A stretch of 64,000 bases of DNA from Terriglobus sp. TAA 43. GTDB lineage: Bacteria; Acidobacteriota; Terriglobia; Terriglobales; Acidobacteriaceae. Positions 54,622-63,242 of this stretch are shown here, one piece after another; the first letter of the stretch is position 1; the number at the start of each line of letters is the position of its first letter. The stretch lies in contig NZ_JUGR01000001.1 in assembly GCF_000800015.1 (NCBI RefSeq), forward strand, positions 186,001 through 250,000. Reading direction: 5' to 3'. Below the pieces are notes generated by a model. That model was given only the letters and a program-made list of their open reading frames with translations. It had not been told where the DNA came from and did not search any database. Both the position numbers and the translations under genes were made by a program.

Positions 54622-57600
54622 TTACTCCGGTAGGTAGCTGTAGAGCAGATACTTCTGTCGCGCCTCGCGGAATTTCCAAAGCTCCGGTTCCCACGCTGCC
54701 ACAATGTCATGCGGATCTTTCCCCGCAGTAAGCGCCTGCATCGTCGCACTGTTCAGCACCAGGCCTTGTGCCTTCGCCAACAGCAGTTGCGTCGGATATT
54801 GCGCATGAACTGCGGCCAGCAACTCCGCGCCCATCGCAGGTGCATCAAGCCGAGTCCGATCGGTAGCGGTTGCACGGATACCATGAATCGCCTGTCCGGC
54901 AAACGGATAAGGCTTCGCCGGAGTAAACGTCACCGGTGCAAACGTCACACCCGTCATCGCACGAGCGTTCAGCGTGTCAGCTAGCTTCTTGGCATCAGCA
55001 TCGGAAGCAATCCACGCAGCGCCAACCTGCTCAAACGCCGCATCCGTTCCGCGGCCAACGGAAAGGTTCGTGTACTCGGCAAACGCGATGCCAGTGTAAA
55101 GCGTAGCCGCACTCATACTCTGCAGATTGGGTGATGGATTCACCCACGGCAAACCGGTCTGGTCATACCAAACACCGCGTTGCCAGTTCTGCATCTTCAC
55201 CACACTCAGCTTCACGCCAAGCTGCTTCTCCCCATTGAAGAACCCTGCGAGCTCACCCATCGTCAGGCCCAGCGATATGGGTTCCTGCATGTAGTCGACA
55301 TAGCTCTGCACGCCCGCATCGGCAACCGGCCCAACAACCTGCACACCGCTCGTGATCGCCGGCCGATCCAGTACAACAACCTGCGTGCCAGCCTTGGCCG
55401 CCGACTCCATCACGTAACCCATCTCGGTCTCGTAGGTGTAGAAGCGTGCTGGAACATCCTGCAGGTCAATCAGCACCGCATCCAGCTTCTGCAGGTCTTC
55501 CACCTTCGGATAACGGTCGGCCAGCTTCGCTCCATACAGCGAGATCACGGGTAGATGCGTCGCTGCATCCACCGCATTGCCCAGACCCTCATGATCCTCA
55601 GCGCCCAGAATCCCATGCTCTGGCGCGAACAGCGTAGTCAGCTGAATACCATTCGCGCGCTGTGCATACAGCACGTCGATGGTGCGTTTGCCGGTGCGGT
55701 TTAGGCCGGTGTTATTGGTCAGCAGTCCGATACGGAGATGTCCCGGTGTCTTGGTAGCTAGTGCATGCAATGCCTGGAAGTTGGTCTGCTCAAGCACATC
55801 AATGCCCGTAAGCGTGGCTTTACCCGACAGTGGCTTATCCAGTCCTAGCGCCTTCGCCGCAGCCGTAGCAATGGTGCCACGCAAGGGTGTAATCGGCTTA
55901 CGTCCGCGTGGATGCACGGCATTCGCCAGCAGGATCACATAGCTGTCGCTGCGAGGATCCATCCACACGGAAGTACCCGTGAAGCCGGTATGCCCGAAGC
56001 TGCCCACCGGATAGATCGTCCCTCGCGGACGCGAGTAGGGCGAGTCAATATCCCATCCAAACCCACGCAGCCCCTTCGCTCCCGTAGGCTGCTCGGGCTG
56101 ACACATCAGCCGCAGCGTCTCCTGCTTCAGGGGGAAGTTGCTCGGGCGTCCCGCCAGCCGATCCAGCAGTGCCTGCGCGAACAGGCTGGTGTCATGCACC
56201 GTGGAGAACACCCCCGCATGCCCGGCAACACCACCCATGCGCCGAGTCGTAGGGTCATGCACCTCACCCCGCAACATACGGTCGTCATCCATGGGCTTGT
56301 CGTCGTTATGGGCAGTGGGCGCAATACGCGCACGCATAGCGGCACTTGACACGGCAGGGCACGTAGCAGGGGCAGGTTCCCAGTACAGGTGAGAGCAGTG
56401 GGGGGTGAAGTATCCCGTCTCCGTCATCTTCAACGGCGAAAAAATATGCTTCGCCGCGTAGACATCGAGCGGTTCACCGCTGATCTTCTCCACAATCGCG
56501 CCAAGAGTGATGAAGTTGATGTCGGAATACTTGAAGGTCTTTCCCGGAGGTCCGTAAAGGTCCGATTCCATCGCGCGCTTCACGCCTTCAGCCTTGCCGC
56601 TCCACGCATCCTTCAGCGACACATCCTCGCGCAATCCGCTGTAGTGCGTCAGCAACTCACGGATCGTCACACTGCTCTTGCCGTTGGCTGCAAACTCCGG
56701 CAGATACTTCACCACCGGATCATCGAACCGCAGCTTGCCCTGCTCATACAACTGCATGATCGCAACCGAAGTCGACATGCACTTGGACAACGACGCCATA
56801 TCGAAGATGGTGTCCTCCGTCATCGCCTCAACGGCCGGATCTTCCGCACGATTGCCGTAAACCTTCTCGTAGACGACGCGTCCAGTGCTACCAATGGCGA
56901 CAACGCCGCCAGGCAACAGCTTGTCCTTCAGCGCCTGCGCCATCAGCGTATCGATCTCGGAGTAGTTGGCACTCTGCGCACGCATGGATGCGGTGCCAAA
57001 GGCGACCATCACCAATAGAGCCGAAACAGCCTTCGTACGCGGCTTGCCCATAAGACTGAACAGCGAGCCAACCACAAACGTCACAACGGAGCCAAGCAAC
57101 ACATACCAGGTGAACGCAATGTCAGACAGAGAGAAGCCTCCGATATGAATAGGGGAAACAGGAAGGATCTTCGGCAGATACAGGGCCAGGTTGAAGGCGA
57201 ATCCCGCGATCATACCGACCGTTGCACCGAACTGTGTCGCATAGCGAGTCAGTGTTCCCAGGAGGAACACGCCCAACAACGCACCATACGCGACGGACGC
57301 AATGGATAACCCCATCTCCACAACGTGCCCCTTACCACCCACCTTCACCGAATAGATCGCAATCGCAACCAGTACAACTGCCCATAGCAGCGTTGCTGTG
57401 CGTGACAGCAGATTACGCTTCGTGTCAGACGCATTCGGATTCAGCTTCATGTAGAAGTCCACGATGGTCGTGGACGAAAGGGAATTCAACGCAGCGGAGA
57501 GGTTTGACATCGCTGCCGCAAGAATCGCCGCAATGAGCAATCCCGCAACACCTGTGGGCATCTGCTGCACGATAAAGGCAGGAAAGAGACGATCAGAACC

Positions 57601-58527
57601 ATGCACGGTCAGCAGCGCGGGATGCTGTCCATAGAACACGTACAGTCCCGCGCCAATCACAAGGAACAGCGTGAACTGCAGGAAGACAACACCGCCGCTG
57701 GCCAACAGCGAAACACGCGCTTCACGCAGATTCTTTGCAGCCAACAGTCGCTGCACCATCAACTGATCGGTGCCATGCGAAGCCATCGTGAGGAATGCGC
57801 CGCCAATCACACCGGCCCAGAATGTGTAGTTGGACGTCAGGTTCACGGTGAAGTCAAAGAGTTGCAACTTATGCGCTGCGCTTGTAACGGCATGGACAGT
57901 TGCCCATCCACCATCGACCTTTGCACCCAGCGTGAACAGAGCAATGATGGTCCCTGCGATGTAGAGGAACATCTGCACCACATCGGTCCAAATCACCGCC
58001 GCCATGCCGCCTTCAAACGTGTAAGCCAGCGTCAACATGCTGATGATGACAATGCTCGCGATGTCATTCGTGCCAATCGCAATGCCAACTACAATGCTCA
58101 CGGCGTAGACACGCACGCCTTCCGCTGCCGCACGCGTCAACAGGAACAAGCCAGCAGTGACCTTATGCAGTATTGGTCCGAAGCGGCGGTCGATCAGTTG
58201 ATATGCGGTGAACAACTCGCCATCAAAGTAACGCGGCAGGAACAGGATGCAGATCAGCAGTCGCCCAATCATGTAGCCGAACACAAGCTGCAGAAAGGTG
58301 AAGTTGCCACCAAAGGCGATACCCGGCACGCTGATGATGGTCAGCGTACTGGTTTCCGCGGACACGATGGAGAGCGCAATGGCCCACCACGGTACGCTAC
58401 GAGCCGCAAGAAAGTACGACGACAGAGATGTGTCTGCGGGCTTGCGGAAGCGCAAGCCAAACAGGGTAATTGCAATCAGGTAAAGGACAATCAGTCCAAG
58501 GTCGAAGGCATGAAGCCGCGTCGGCAT
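54622..58527 (-). CDS. Three-part fusion: sodium/solute symporter, SxxK serine hydrolase, and NamZ-type (DUF1343) exo-N-acetylmuramidase
   Basis: A 1301-residue protein. Residues ~1-500 are a sodium:solute symporter (SSS/LeuT-type fold, about 13 helices, beginning FDLGLIVLYLIAITLFGLRF). Near 500-517 a hydrophobic stretch ending SMRAQS looks like a captured signal peptide and would place the rest outside the membrane. Residues ~520-890 are a class C beta-lactamase-like serine hydrolase with S579-L-S-K582, Y667-S-D and H846-T-G. Residues ~905-1301 match DUF1343 (GH171, NamZ), with APEHG at E970, LIDLQDVPARFYTY and GLPWVNPSPN. NamZ releases terminal N-acetylmuramic acid from peptidoglycan fragments. 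It is last in a leftward operon with nagA, so MurNAc/GlcNAc uptake is likely. Reading frame is unbroken. Confidence 0.88.
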   Translation of the reverse strand: MPTRLHAFDLGLIVLYLIAITLFGLRFRKPADTSLSSYFLAARSVPWWAIALSIVSAETSTLTIISVPGIAFGGNFTFLQLVFGYMIGRLLICILFLPRYFDGELFTAYQLIDRRFGPILHKVTAGLFLLTRAAAEGVRVYAVSIVVGIAIGTNDIASIVIISMLTLAYTFEGGMAAVIWTDVVQMFLYIAGTIIALFTLGAKVDGGWATVHAVTSAAHKLQLFDFTVNLTSNYTFWAGVIGGAFLTMASHGTDQLMVQRLLAAKNLREARVSLLASGGVVFLQFTLFLVIGAGLYVFYGQHPALLTVHGSDRLFPAFIVQQMPTGVAGLLIAAILAAAMSNLSAALNSLSSTTIVDFYMKLNPNASDTKRNLLSRTATLLWAVVLVAIAIYSVKVGGKGHVVEMGLSIASVAYGALLGVFLLGTLTRYATQFGATVGMIAGFAFNLALYLPKILPVSPIHIGGFSLSDIAFTWYVLLGSVVTFVVGSLFSLMGKPRTKAVSALLVMVAFGTASMRAQSANYSEIDTLMAQALKDKLLPGGVVAIGSTGRVVYEKVYGNRAEDPAVEAMTEDTIFDMASLSKCMSTSVAIMQLYEQGKLRFDDPVVKYLPEFAANGKSSVTIRELLTHYSGLREDVSLKDAWSGKAEGVKRAMESDLYGPPGKTFKYSDINFITLGAIVEKISGEPLDVYAAKHIFSPLKMTETGYFTPHCSHLYWEPAPATCPAVSSAAMRARIAPTAHNDDKPMDDDRMLRGEVHDPTTRRMGGVAGHAGVFSTVHDTSLFAQALLDRLAGRPSNFPLKQETLRLMCQPEQPTGAKGLRGFGWDIDSPYSRPRGTIYPVGSFGHTGFTGTSVWMDPRSDSYVILLANAVHPRGRKPITPLRGTIATAAAKALGLDKPLSGKATLTGIDVLEQTNFQALHALATKTPGHLRIGLLTNNTGLNRTGKRTIDVLYAQRANGIQLTTLFAPEHGILGAEDHEGLGNAVDAATHLPVISLYGAKLADRYPKVEDLQKLDAVLIDLQDVPARFYTYETEMGYVMESAAKAGTQVVVLDRPAITSGVQVVGPVADAGVQSYVDYMQEPISLGLTMGELAGFFNGEKQLGVKLSVVKMQNWQRGVWYDQTGLPWVNPSPNLQSMSAATLYTGIAFAEYTNLSVGRGTDAAFEQVGAAWIASDADAKKLADTLNARAMTGVTFAPVTFTPAKPYPFAGQAIHGIRATATDRTRLDAPAMGAELLAAVHAQYPTQLLLAKAQGLVLNSATMQALTAGKDPHDIVAAWEPELWKFREARQKYLLYSYLPE

Positions 58528-58554
58528 GCAACGAGTCTACAGGTGACAGCAGTG

Positions 58555-59718
58555 TTACAGAACCTCTCCTCTCAAGATGGTTCCTACGCGGTTTCCTGCT
58601 TCGTTGAAGACATTGAAACTCGCCTCAGCTTCGTCAAAAGGCAAGTGCAGCATGTTCTTGGGATTGCGTGACGCTAGGCGGACGGCTGTATCCAGCCCGC
58701 AGCCGGTGAAGGTCTGCACATTGGCAACAGCGCGGTCCATCGTCAGCACCGATCCCGCGAGCACACCCGCGTACATCGCTACGCCATCCTTTACCTGAAC
58801 ATTCATGTCGCCCAGAAGGTATTCGCCGTCGGGCATTCCGGTAGCAGCCATGCCGTCGGTGATCAGCATGGCGTGCTCCTCACCCTTCATGCGGAACCAT
58901 AGGCGAACAGCCTCCGGCGTAGTGTGAATGCCGTCGCAGATCAACTCGGCATACAACTCCTTCGTGTCGAGTACAACGCCCAACATGCCCGGCTCGCGTT
59001 GCGTCAGGCCGCGCATGGCGTTGAAGGTGTGTGTGGCGCTTACAGCACCTGCGGCGATGCCGGCTCGCGCTTGTCTGGCAACAGCGTCGCTATGACCCAT
59101 GCTGATGCGGACACCCTTTGCACTCGCATGCGCGATCATCTCCAGCGCATCCTGCAGTTCGGGAGCAACGGTCATCAGTTTGATGTGACCTCGTGCCGCC
59201 TCCTGAAAGCGATCGAACAGTGCAACGGAAGGCCTCTCCAGCAACTCTGGATTGTGTACGCCGCGCTTCTCGTGCGAAAGGAACGGACCTTCCAGGTGAA
59301 TGCCCAAAATCTGCGCGCCATGCTCCGGCGCAGCTGATTCAATTGCATTCGCGATGCTTTCCAGTGCGTGCAGTGTGTGATCGATGCCTGCGGTAACCGT
59401 TGTTGCAAGGAACTGCGTCGTGCCATACCGTGCCAGAGTGCGTGCCACGGTATCAATGGCTTCGGGGGTGCCTTCCATCACGTCGCGTCCACCCGCACCA
59501 TGTACGTGGACATCAAAGAATCCAGCACTGAGCGTTGTTTCGGGAAGATACAACACGCCTTCCGGCAACACATCGCGTTCCAACGAAGTTACCTGTTGCA
59601 CCCTGCCGTCTTCCAGAATCAGCAACGGATCATGTACTACCGAGTGCGGCGTGATCAGCGTTTTCGCTGCGATGGCTTTCGGCCGTGTGCCGGATGCGAG
59701 TTTCGTTTCGTCAGTCAT
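58555..59718 (-). CDS. nagA: N-acetylglucosamine-6-phosphate deacetylase
   Basis: A 387-residue amidohydrolase converting GlcNAc-6-P to glucosamine-6-P. Metal and active-site blocks are visible: HVHGAGGRDVMEGT, the metal-binding glutamate in EGPFLSHEKRGVHN, histidines in GHSDA and THTFNAM, and the catalytic aspartate in LITDGMAATG. The ATG at 59718 overlaps the GH20 stop by four bases; a longer reading to 59793 lies inside GH20. It stands between the hexosaminidase and the NamZ fusion gene, linking both to amino-sugar catabolism. Confidence 0.95.
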   Translation of the reverse strand: MTDETKLASGTRPKAIAAKTLITPHSVVHDPLLILEDGRVQQVTSLERDVLPEGVLYLPETTLSAGFFDVHVHGAGGRDVMEGTPEAIDTVARTLARYGTTQFLATTVTAGIDHTLHALESIANAIESAAPEHGAQILGIHLEGPFLSHEKRGVHNPELLERPSVALFDRFQEAARGHIKLMTVAPELQDALEMIAHASAKGVRISMGHSDAVARQARAGIAAGAVSATHTFNAMRGLTQREPGMLGVVLDTKELYAELICDGIHTTPEAVRLWFRMKGEEHAMLITDGMAATGMPDGEYLLGDMNVQVKDGVAMYAGVLAGSVLTMDRAVANVQTFTGCGLDTAVRLASRNPKNMLHLPFDEAEASFNVFNEAGNRVGTILRGEVL

Positions 59719-61829
59719 TGAGGAGCTCCAGGCGCCGGCGGCGCCGGCAATCCAATCTCGGATGCCGGAGGAATCGTTTGCGTGCGGTCCCACTGTCGTT
59801 GCGCGGAACGCACCTTGTCTATGCGGCTAAGCCACGTATTCAGCGTGTGGTCATAGCGCGCGAGATTGTTCCGCAGGAAGTACGGGCGATTGCTTTTCGA
59901 CCATGCTGCCTCGTAGAGGTCGCGCATCAGCGAGTACTGATTGCGAAGATCCTGCAGCTTACCGTTTACGGCGTTGATGTCGTTCAAGTCGCGCGATACT
60001 TCGGTGCGACTGTCTTTGTCCTTGGCTGTCTGCAAACGATAGGCATTGGCATACGTCGTAGCCATCTCATCGGTCAGTTGAAACTTCAGGCCAATTAGAT
60101 CCATGCGACGCGCGCCCAACTCCATCGCATCCAGCGCATCTTGTTCGCGCAATGTTGCAGAGTTGCGAGCCTGTGCGATCAGCACAATCGCCTGTTCCGC
60201 ATGCATACGGAGTTCATGCAGATAGGGCCGGATCTTCGGTGCATAAATCTGCCCATCCGCGCTCCACGGATCAATCCAGAACAGCAGGTCAGAAGCGTCA
60301 CTTGTCTTGAATCCGTTCTTTAGAACAGCATGCGCAGCCATCAACTCTTTCTGCGCTTCGTTGACCCTACCGCTGGCATCACCATGGAACACCTGCGCGA
60401 AGCTGTCCTGAAATTGTGGGATGGAGCTTTCGCCCTTGTGCCATGCGGTCTGCGCACCAAAGAGCAGCGCATACCAGTTGTTGTTGAACAACGCCTCGCC
60501 GTCGTCTTCCCATAGTGTGTTCAACTGCCCGGTGCATCCCGCGGCCTGTCCCTGCGCAGTGAACTGCTGAATGTTCGGCAGAGCATTGTTGAAGTTGGGC
60601 CACACACGGCTCCAGTTATTCACGCCCGGCGCTACCCAGCATTCCATACCCGCATCGGTGTAGGGCTTAATCCACGGAGCAAAGCTAGTGTGCGGGTTAT
60701 ATTCCCAGCCCACGGCAATCGTTTGTTGTTTGAAGTCCTGCGGCAACGTCTTCAGCAGCGCAGGTTCCTTCATGGCAATGTCGCCCCAGAAAAGAAAGCG
60801 ACGATTCAATGGCTTCAACGCGGCAACGGTTTTCTGTAGGTAGTCCAGATACACGGGGCCAAGACCTTGCGCATCCACTGCGGCTTTTGTCTGCCCCTTG
60901 CCAAGCTCTACGGTTTCATCGGCGCCAATGTGCAACAGCGGCGAAGGGTAATCCGCTGCCAATTCCGTGTACATCCGCTTCGTCAGCTCAACAGAACCCG
61001 GCTGTCCCGGCGCCAGTACGTGGCCATGCGGAGTCTCCGCGAGCGGCGCATACATCTCCTGGTTCAGCATGTAATGCAGATGGCCAAATGCTTCCTGTTC
61101 GGGGATCACAGTGATGTGATACTGCGCGGCGTAGGCAACTAACTCGCGTGCCTGGTCCGGTGTGATCGAACCTCCCGGCGGCGCGGCCAGCGGCTCGCTA
61201 CGGTACTGCATCGTGTTCTCAAAGTACGGCGAATAGACATTCACCTTGTACGACGCAAGCTTGCGAATCAACTCCTTCTGAAACGCAAGCGTCGGCACTG
61301 GCCCGCGCGAAAGATCATCGTGCAGACCGCGATACTTCATTGCAGGCCAATCGCGAATGCTGGCAGTTTGCAATGTCGCTGTGTTGCCATTGCCGCTTAT
61401 CAGTTGCTTCGCCGTCATCGCGCCATAAAACACGCCTGCAGCTGTCGCACCCACAACGCTGATGCCCGATGCGTCAGGAACAATGGCGTAGCCCTCATCC
61501 TGCATCTCGGGCGACCACGCCACATGGGCGACACTCAACGCCTGTTTGCCTGCATCGCTGCCATAACGCAACAAGGTGATGTGTGCCGACCCAGATGTCG
61601 TAACGACAATGTTGCTGTCACGAAGTTGACGCGTGAGTTCATTCACTGCAAACGTGTCGTCTGCATTGCATGCAGAGCAGACAATGCTCACACCCTGCGA
61701 AAGTGGAATCGAGCGAACAGCATTCGCCTCGCGTGGCGTAGGGATCAGCGCCAATTGCGAGAAAGCCGAGACACTGAACATCAACGTGCAGGGGAGAGAC
61801 AGTCGGCGCAACTTTGGGGCAAGGGCCAT
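59715..61829 (-). CDS. GH20 beta-N-acetylhexosaminidase, exported
   Basis: A 704-residue glycoside hydrolase with a signal peptide (cleavage near residue 25). The N-terminal ~130 residues are the GH20b domain (PTPREANAVRSIPLSQGVS), followed by the catalytic barrel with the D-E pair in HIGADETVELG, which works by substrate-assisted catalysis. The C-terminal ~150 residues are helical (KFQLTDEMATTYANAYRLQ). It removes terminal GlcNAc from oligosaccharides such as chitin fragments or peptidoglycan pieces. It starts 28 bases after the lyase-like gene and is coupled to nagA, so these form one transcription unit. Confidence 0.92.
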   Translation of the reverse strand: MALAPKLRRLSLPCTLMFSVSAFSQLALIPTPREANAVRSIPLSQGVSIVCSACNADDTFAVNELTRQLRDSNIVVTTSGSAHITLLRYGSDAGKQALSVAHVAWSPEMQDEGYAIVPDASGISVVGATAAGVFYGAMTAKQLISGNGNTATLQTASIRDWPAMKYRGLHDDLSRGPVPTLAFQKELIRKLASYKVNVYSPYFENTMQYRSEPLAAPPGGSITPDQARELVAYAAQYHITVIPEQEAFGHLHYMLNQEMYAPLAETPHGHVLAPGQPGSVELTKRMYTELAADYPSPLLHIGADETVELGKGQTKAAVDAQGLGPVYLDYLQKTVAALKPLNRRFLFWGDIAMKEPALLKTLPQDFKQQTIAVGWEYNPHTSFAPWIKPYTDAGMECWVAPGVNNWSRVWPNFNNALPNIQQFTAQGQAAGCTGQLNTLWEDDGEALFNNNWYALLFGAQTAWHKGESSIPQFQDSFAQVFHGDASGRVNEAQKELMAAHAVLKNGFKTSDASDLLFWIDPWSADGQIYAPKIRPYLHELRMHAEQAIVLIAQARNSATLREQDALDAMELGARRMDLIGLKFQLTDEMATTYANAYRLQTAKDKDSRTEVSRDLNDINAVNGKLQDLRNQYSLMRDLYEAAWSKSNRPYFLRNNLARYDHTLNTWLSRIDKVRSAQRQWDRTQTIPPASEIGLPAPPAPGAPQ

Positions 61830-61857
61830 GCAAACAAACTAAATGATTTGGCAGTCT

Positions 61858-63066
61858 TTAGGCAGGAGGGCGTACCGTCCAGAGTGCTGGCTGACGCATC
61901 GGAAACGTTCGCAGCAGCTCCGGCTTCTTCGGTTCTGGTGGCAGGCGCTTCCACAACGCAATGTACTCAGAACGGCTGTACGCACGCCCTGCGAGCAGAA
62001 GGCTTGGCTGGCGCACGGGCCAGTCCGTGAAATGTTCCGCGTCCGATGGAAATTTCCAAGCGCCACGGTTAAGTAGCACCGGAAACAGGTATGCCGCGGC
62101 CGACCGCATGCCACGGCCATCCTGCAGGTTGTAGTCCCACAGGCGATCTAATGGAGACGAAACAGCCTCGCACGTCATCGAAAGGCAATCCAGCGTGAAG
62201 ATGGATGCGGCGTACGCGTCGGGCCGGTGCAGTTCGATAGGGAACTGACCGTCGAAATTCATCTCGCGCAACAGCTTGTCGCGGAAGCGATGCAGGCAAT
62301 CCAGTTGCAGCGCGCCGTTGCGTGTGAATCGAGCCATCTCCGCCGCTTGCAGCGTCCAGCAGATGGCGGTGCGGTCCTTCATCTCACGCGCAATAAATCC
62401 CGGCTTGCTTTCGTTCATCCAGGTAGTGAAGTCGGTGAACCATTTGCGCAGCGCGGCGGCATCTTCCTCAGTTGCCGCACCGTTGTAAGCGCATAGAAAC
62501 GACGCGCAACGCGCAGTTTCCGCAAGCATCACGGTATCTTCGATCCCGCGAAAACTGCCATCCATGGAAGGCGGAATGCAGGCTGCGTGGTCCAGATTTG
62601 GCTCCATGCGAGTATCGGTGTCGATGAACCATGCTCGCAAATGATTTAAGGCGTGCTGCGCATACTTCGTTTCTGAAGTGAGCCGCCACGCCGCCACGCA
62701 CGCGGCAACCGCCCCATTCATCCGCACAAGAGCATCGCGATGTTGCGAAAACGCCGCAGGATTGGAGTACCCCGGGCGATGTTCAAAGTGACCGCCCTCT
62801 GTCGCGAACCACTCCGTGTCCTCTGAAAAATACAAGCCCGGACTCGCCAGCTTTTTCGGAGCAGGTACTTCGGTAATCGTCTGCGGTGTCAACTTAAGGG
62901 CTTCCGCTGCGGCGGCAAGAATGTTGTCGCGATCGTATTCCGCGACATTGAAATGAAGATTCTCCGCCACCTGGCCCCGTCCTTCCATGGAAAACATGCA
63001 GCCAACAGCAGCCATTCCGGAAAGGAACGTACGGCGTGAAAGCGCCATGCGGGAGCGGGGAAGCAT
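61858..63066 (-). CDS. Alginate-lyase-family (PL5-like) protein with Tat signal
   Basis: A 402-residue exported protein. A twin-arginine motif LSRRTFLSG opens the signal peptide. The body fits the alginate-lyase alpha/alpha-toroid family: NGAVAACVAAWRLTSETKYAQHALNHLRAWF is the first helix pair, here split as NGAVAACVAAWRLT and YAQHALNHLRAWF; NLDHAACIPPSMDGS carries the likely substrate-cleft residues. Whether it cleaves alginate or another polyuronate/amino-sugar chain cannot be told. The ATG at 63066 is chosen; 63048 is also possible. It is the first gene of the amino-sugar operon. Confidence 0.75.
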   Translation of the reverse strand: MLPRSRMALSRRTFLSGMAAVGCMFSMEGRGQVAENLHFNVAEYDRDNILAAAAEALKLTPQTITEVPAPKKLASPGLYFSEDTEWFATEGGHFEHRPGYSNPAAFSQHRDALVRMNGAVAACVAAWRLTSETKYAQHALNHLRAWFIDTDTRMEPNLDHAACIPPSMDGSFRGIEDTVMLAETARCASFLCAYNGAATEEDAAALRKWFTDFTTWMNESKPGFIAREMKDRTAICWTLQAAEMARFTRNGALQLDCLHRFRDKLLREMNFDGQFPIELHRPDAYAASIFTLDCLSMTCEAVSSPLDRLWDYNLQDGRGMRSAAAYLFPVLLNRGAWKFPSDAEHFTDWPVRQPSLLLAGRAYSRSEYIALWKRLPPEPKKPELLRTFPMRQPALWTVRPPA

Positions 63067-63242
63067 CGTGCCGAAGAGCCTATCACCTTCGTGCGACTGA
63101 AGGGCGGTAACGCGTCTTTCCAAGTCGCTTACACGTCTCAATTTCAAAGCCTTGCGGTCAAATGAGGGTGTGCAAGCATCCCCTATGCCGCCTCTGCTAG
63201 CATCGTTCCAACCGTCTTTGCAGGAGTGGGCAGACCAGCCCT

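Noticed and set aside
57601-58671. 356-codon plus-strand frame opposite the symporter part of the fusion gene
   Set aside because: Antisense to a clear membrane transporter; translation is polar, His/Gln-rich and without family features.
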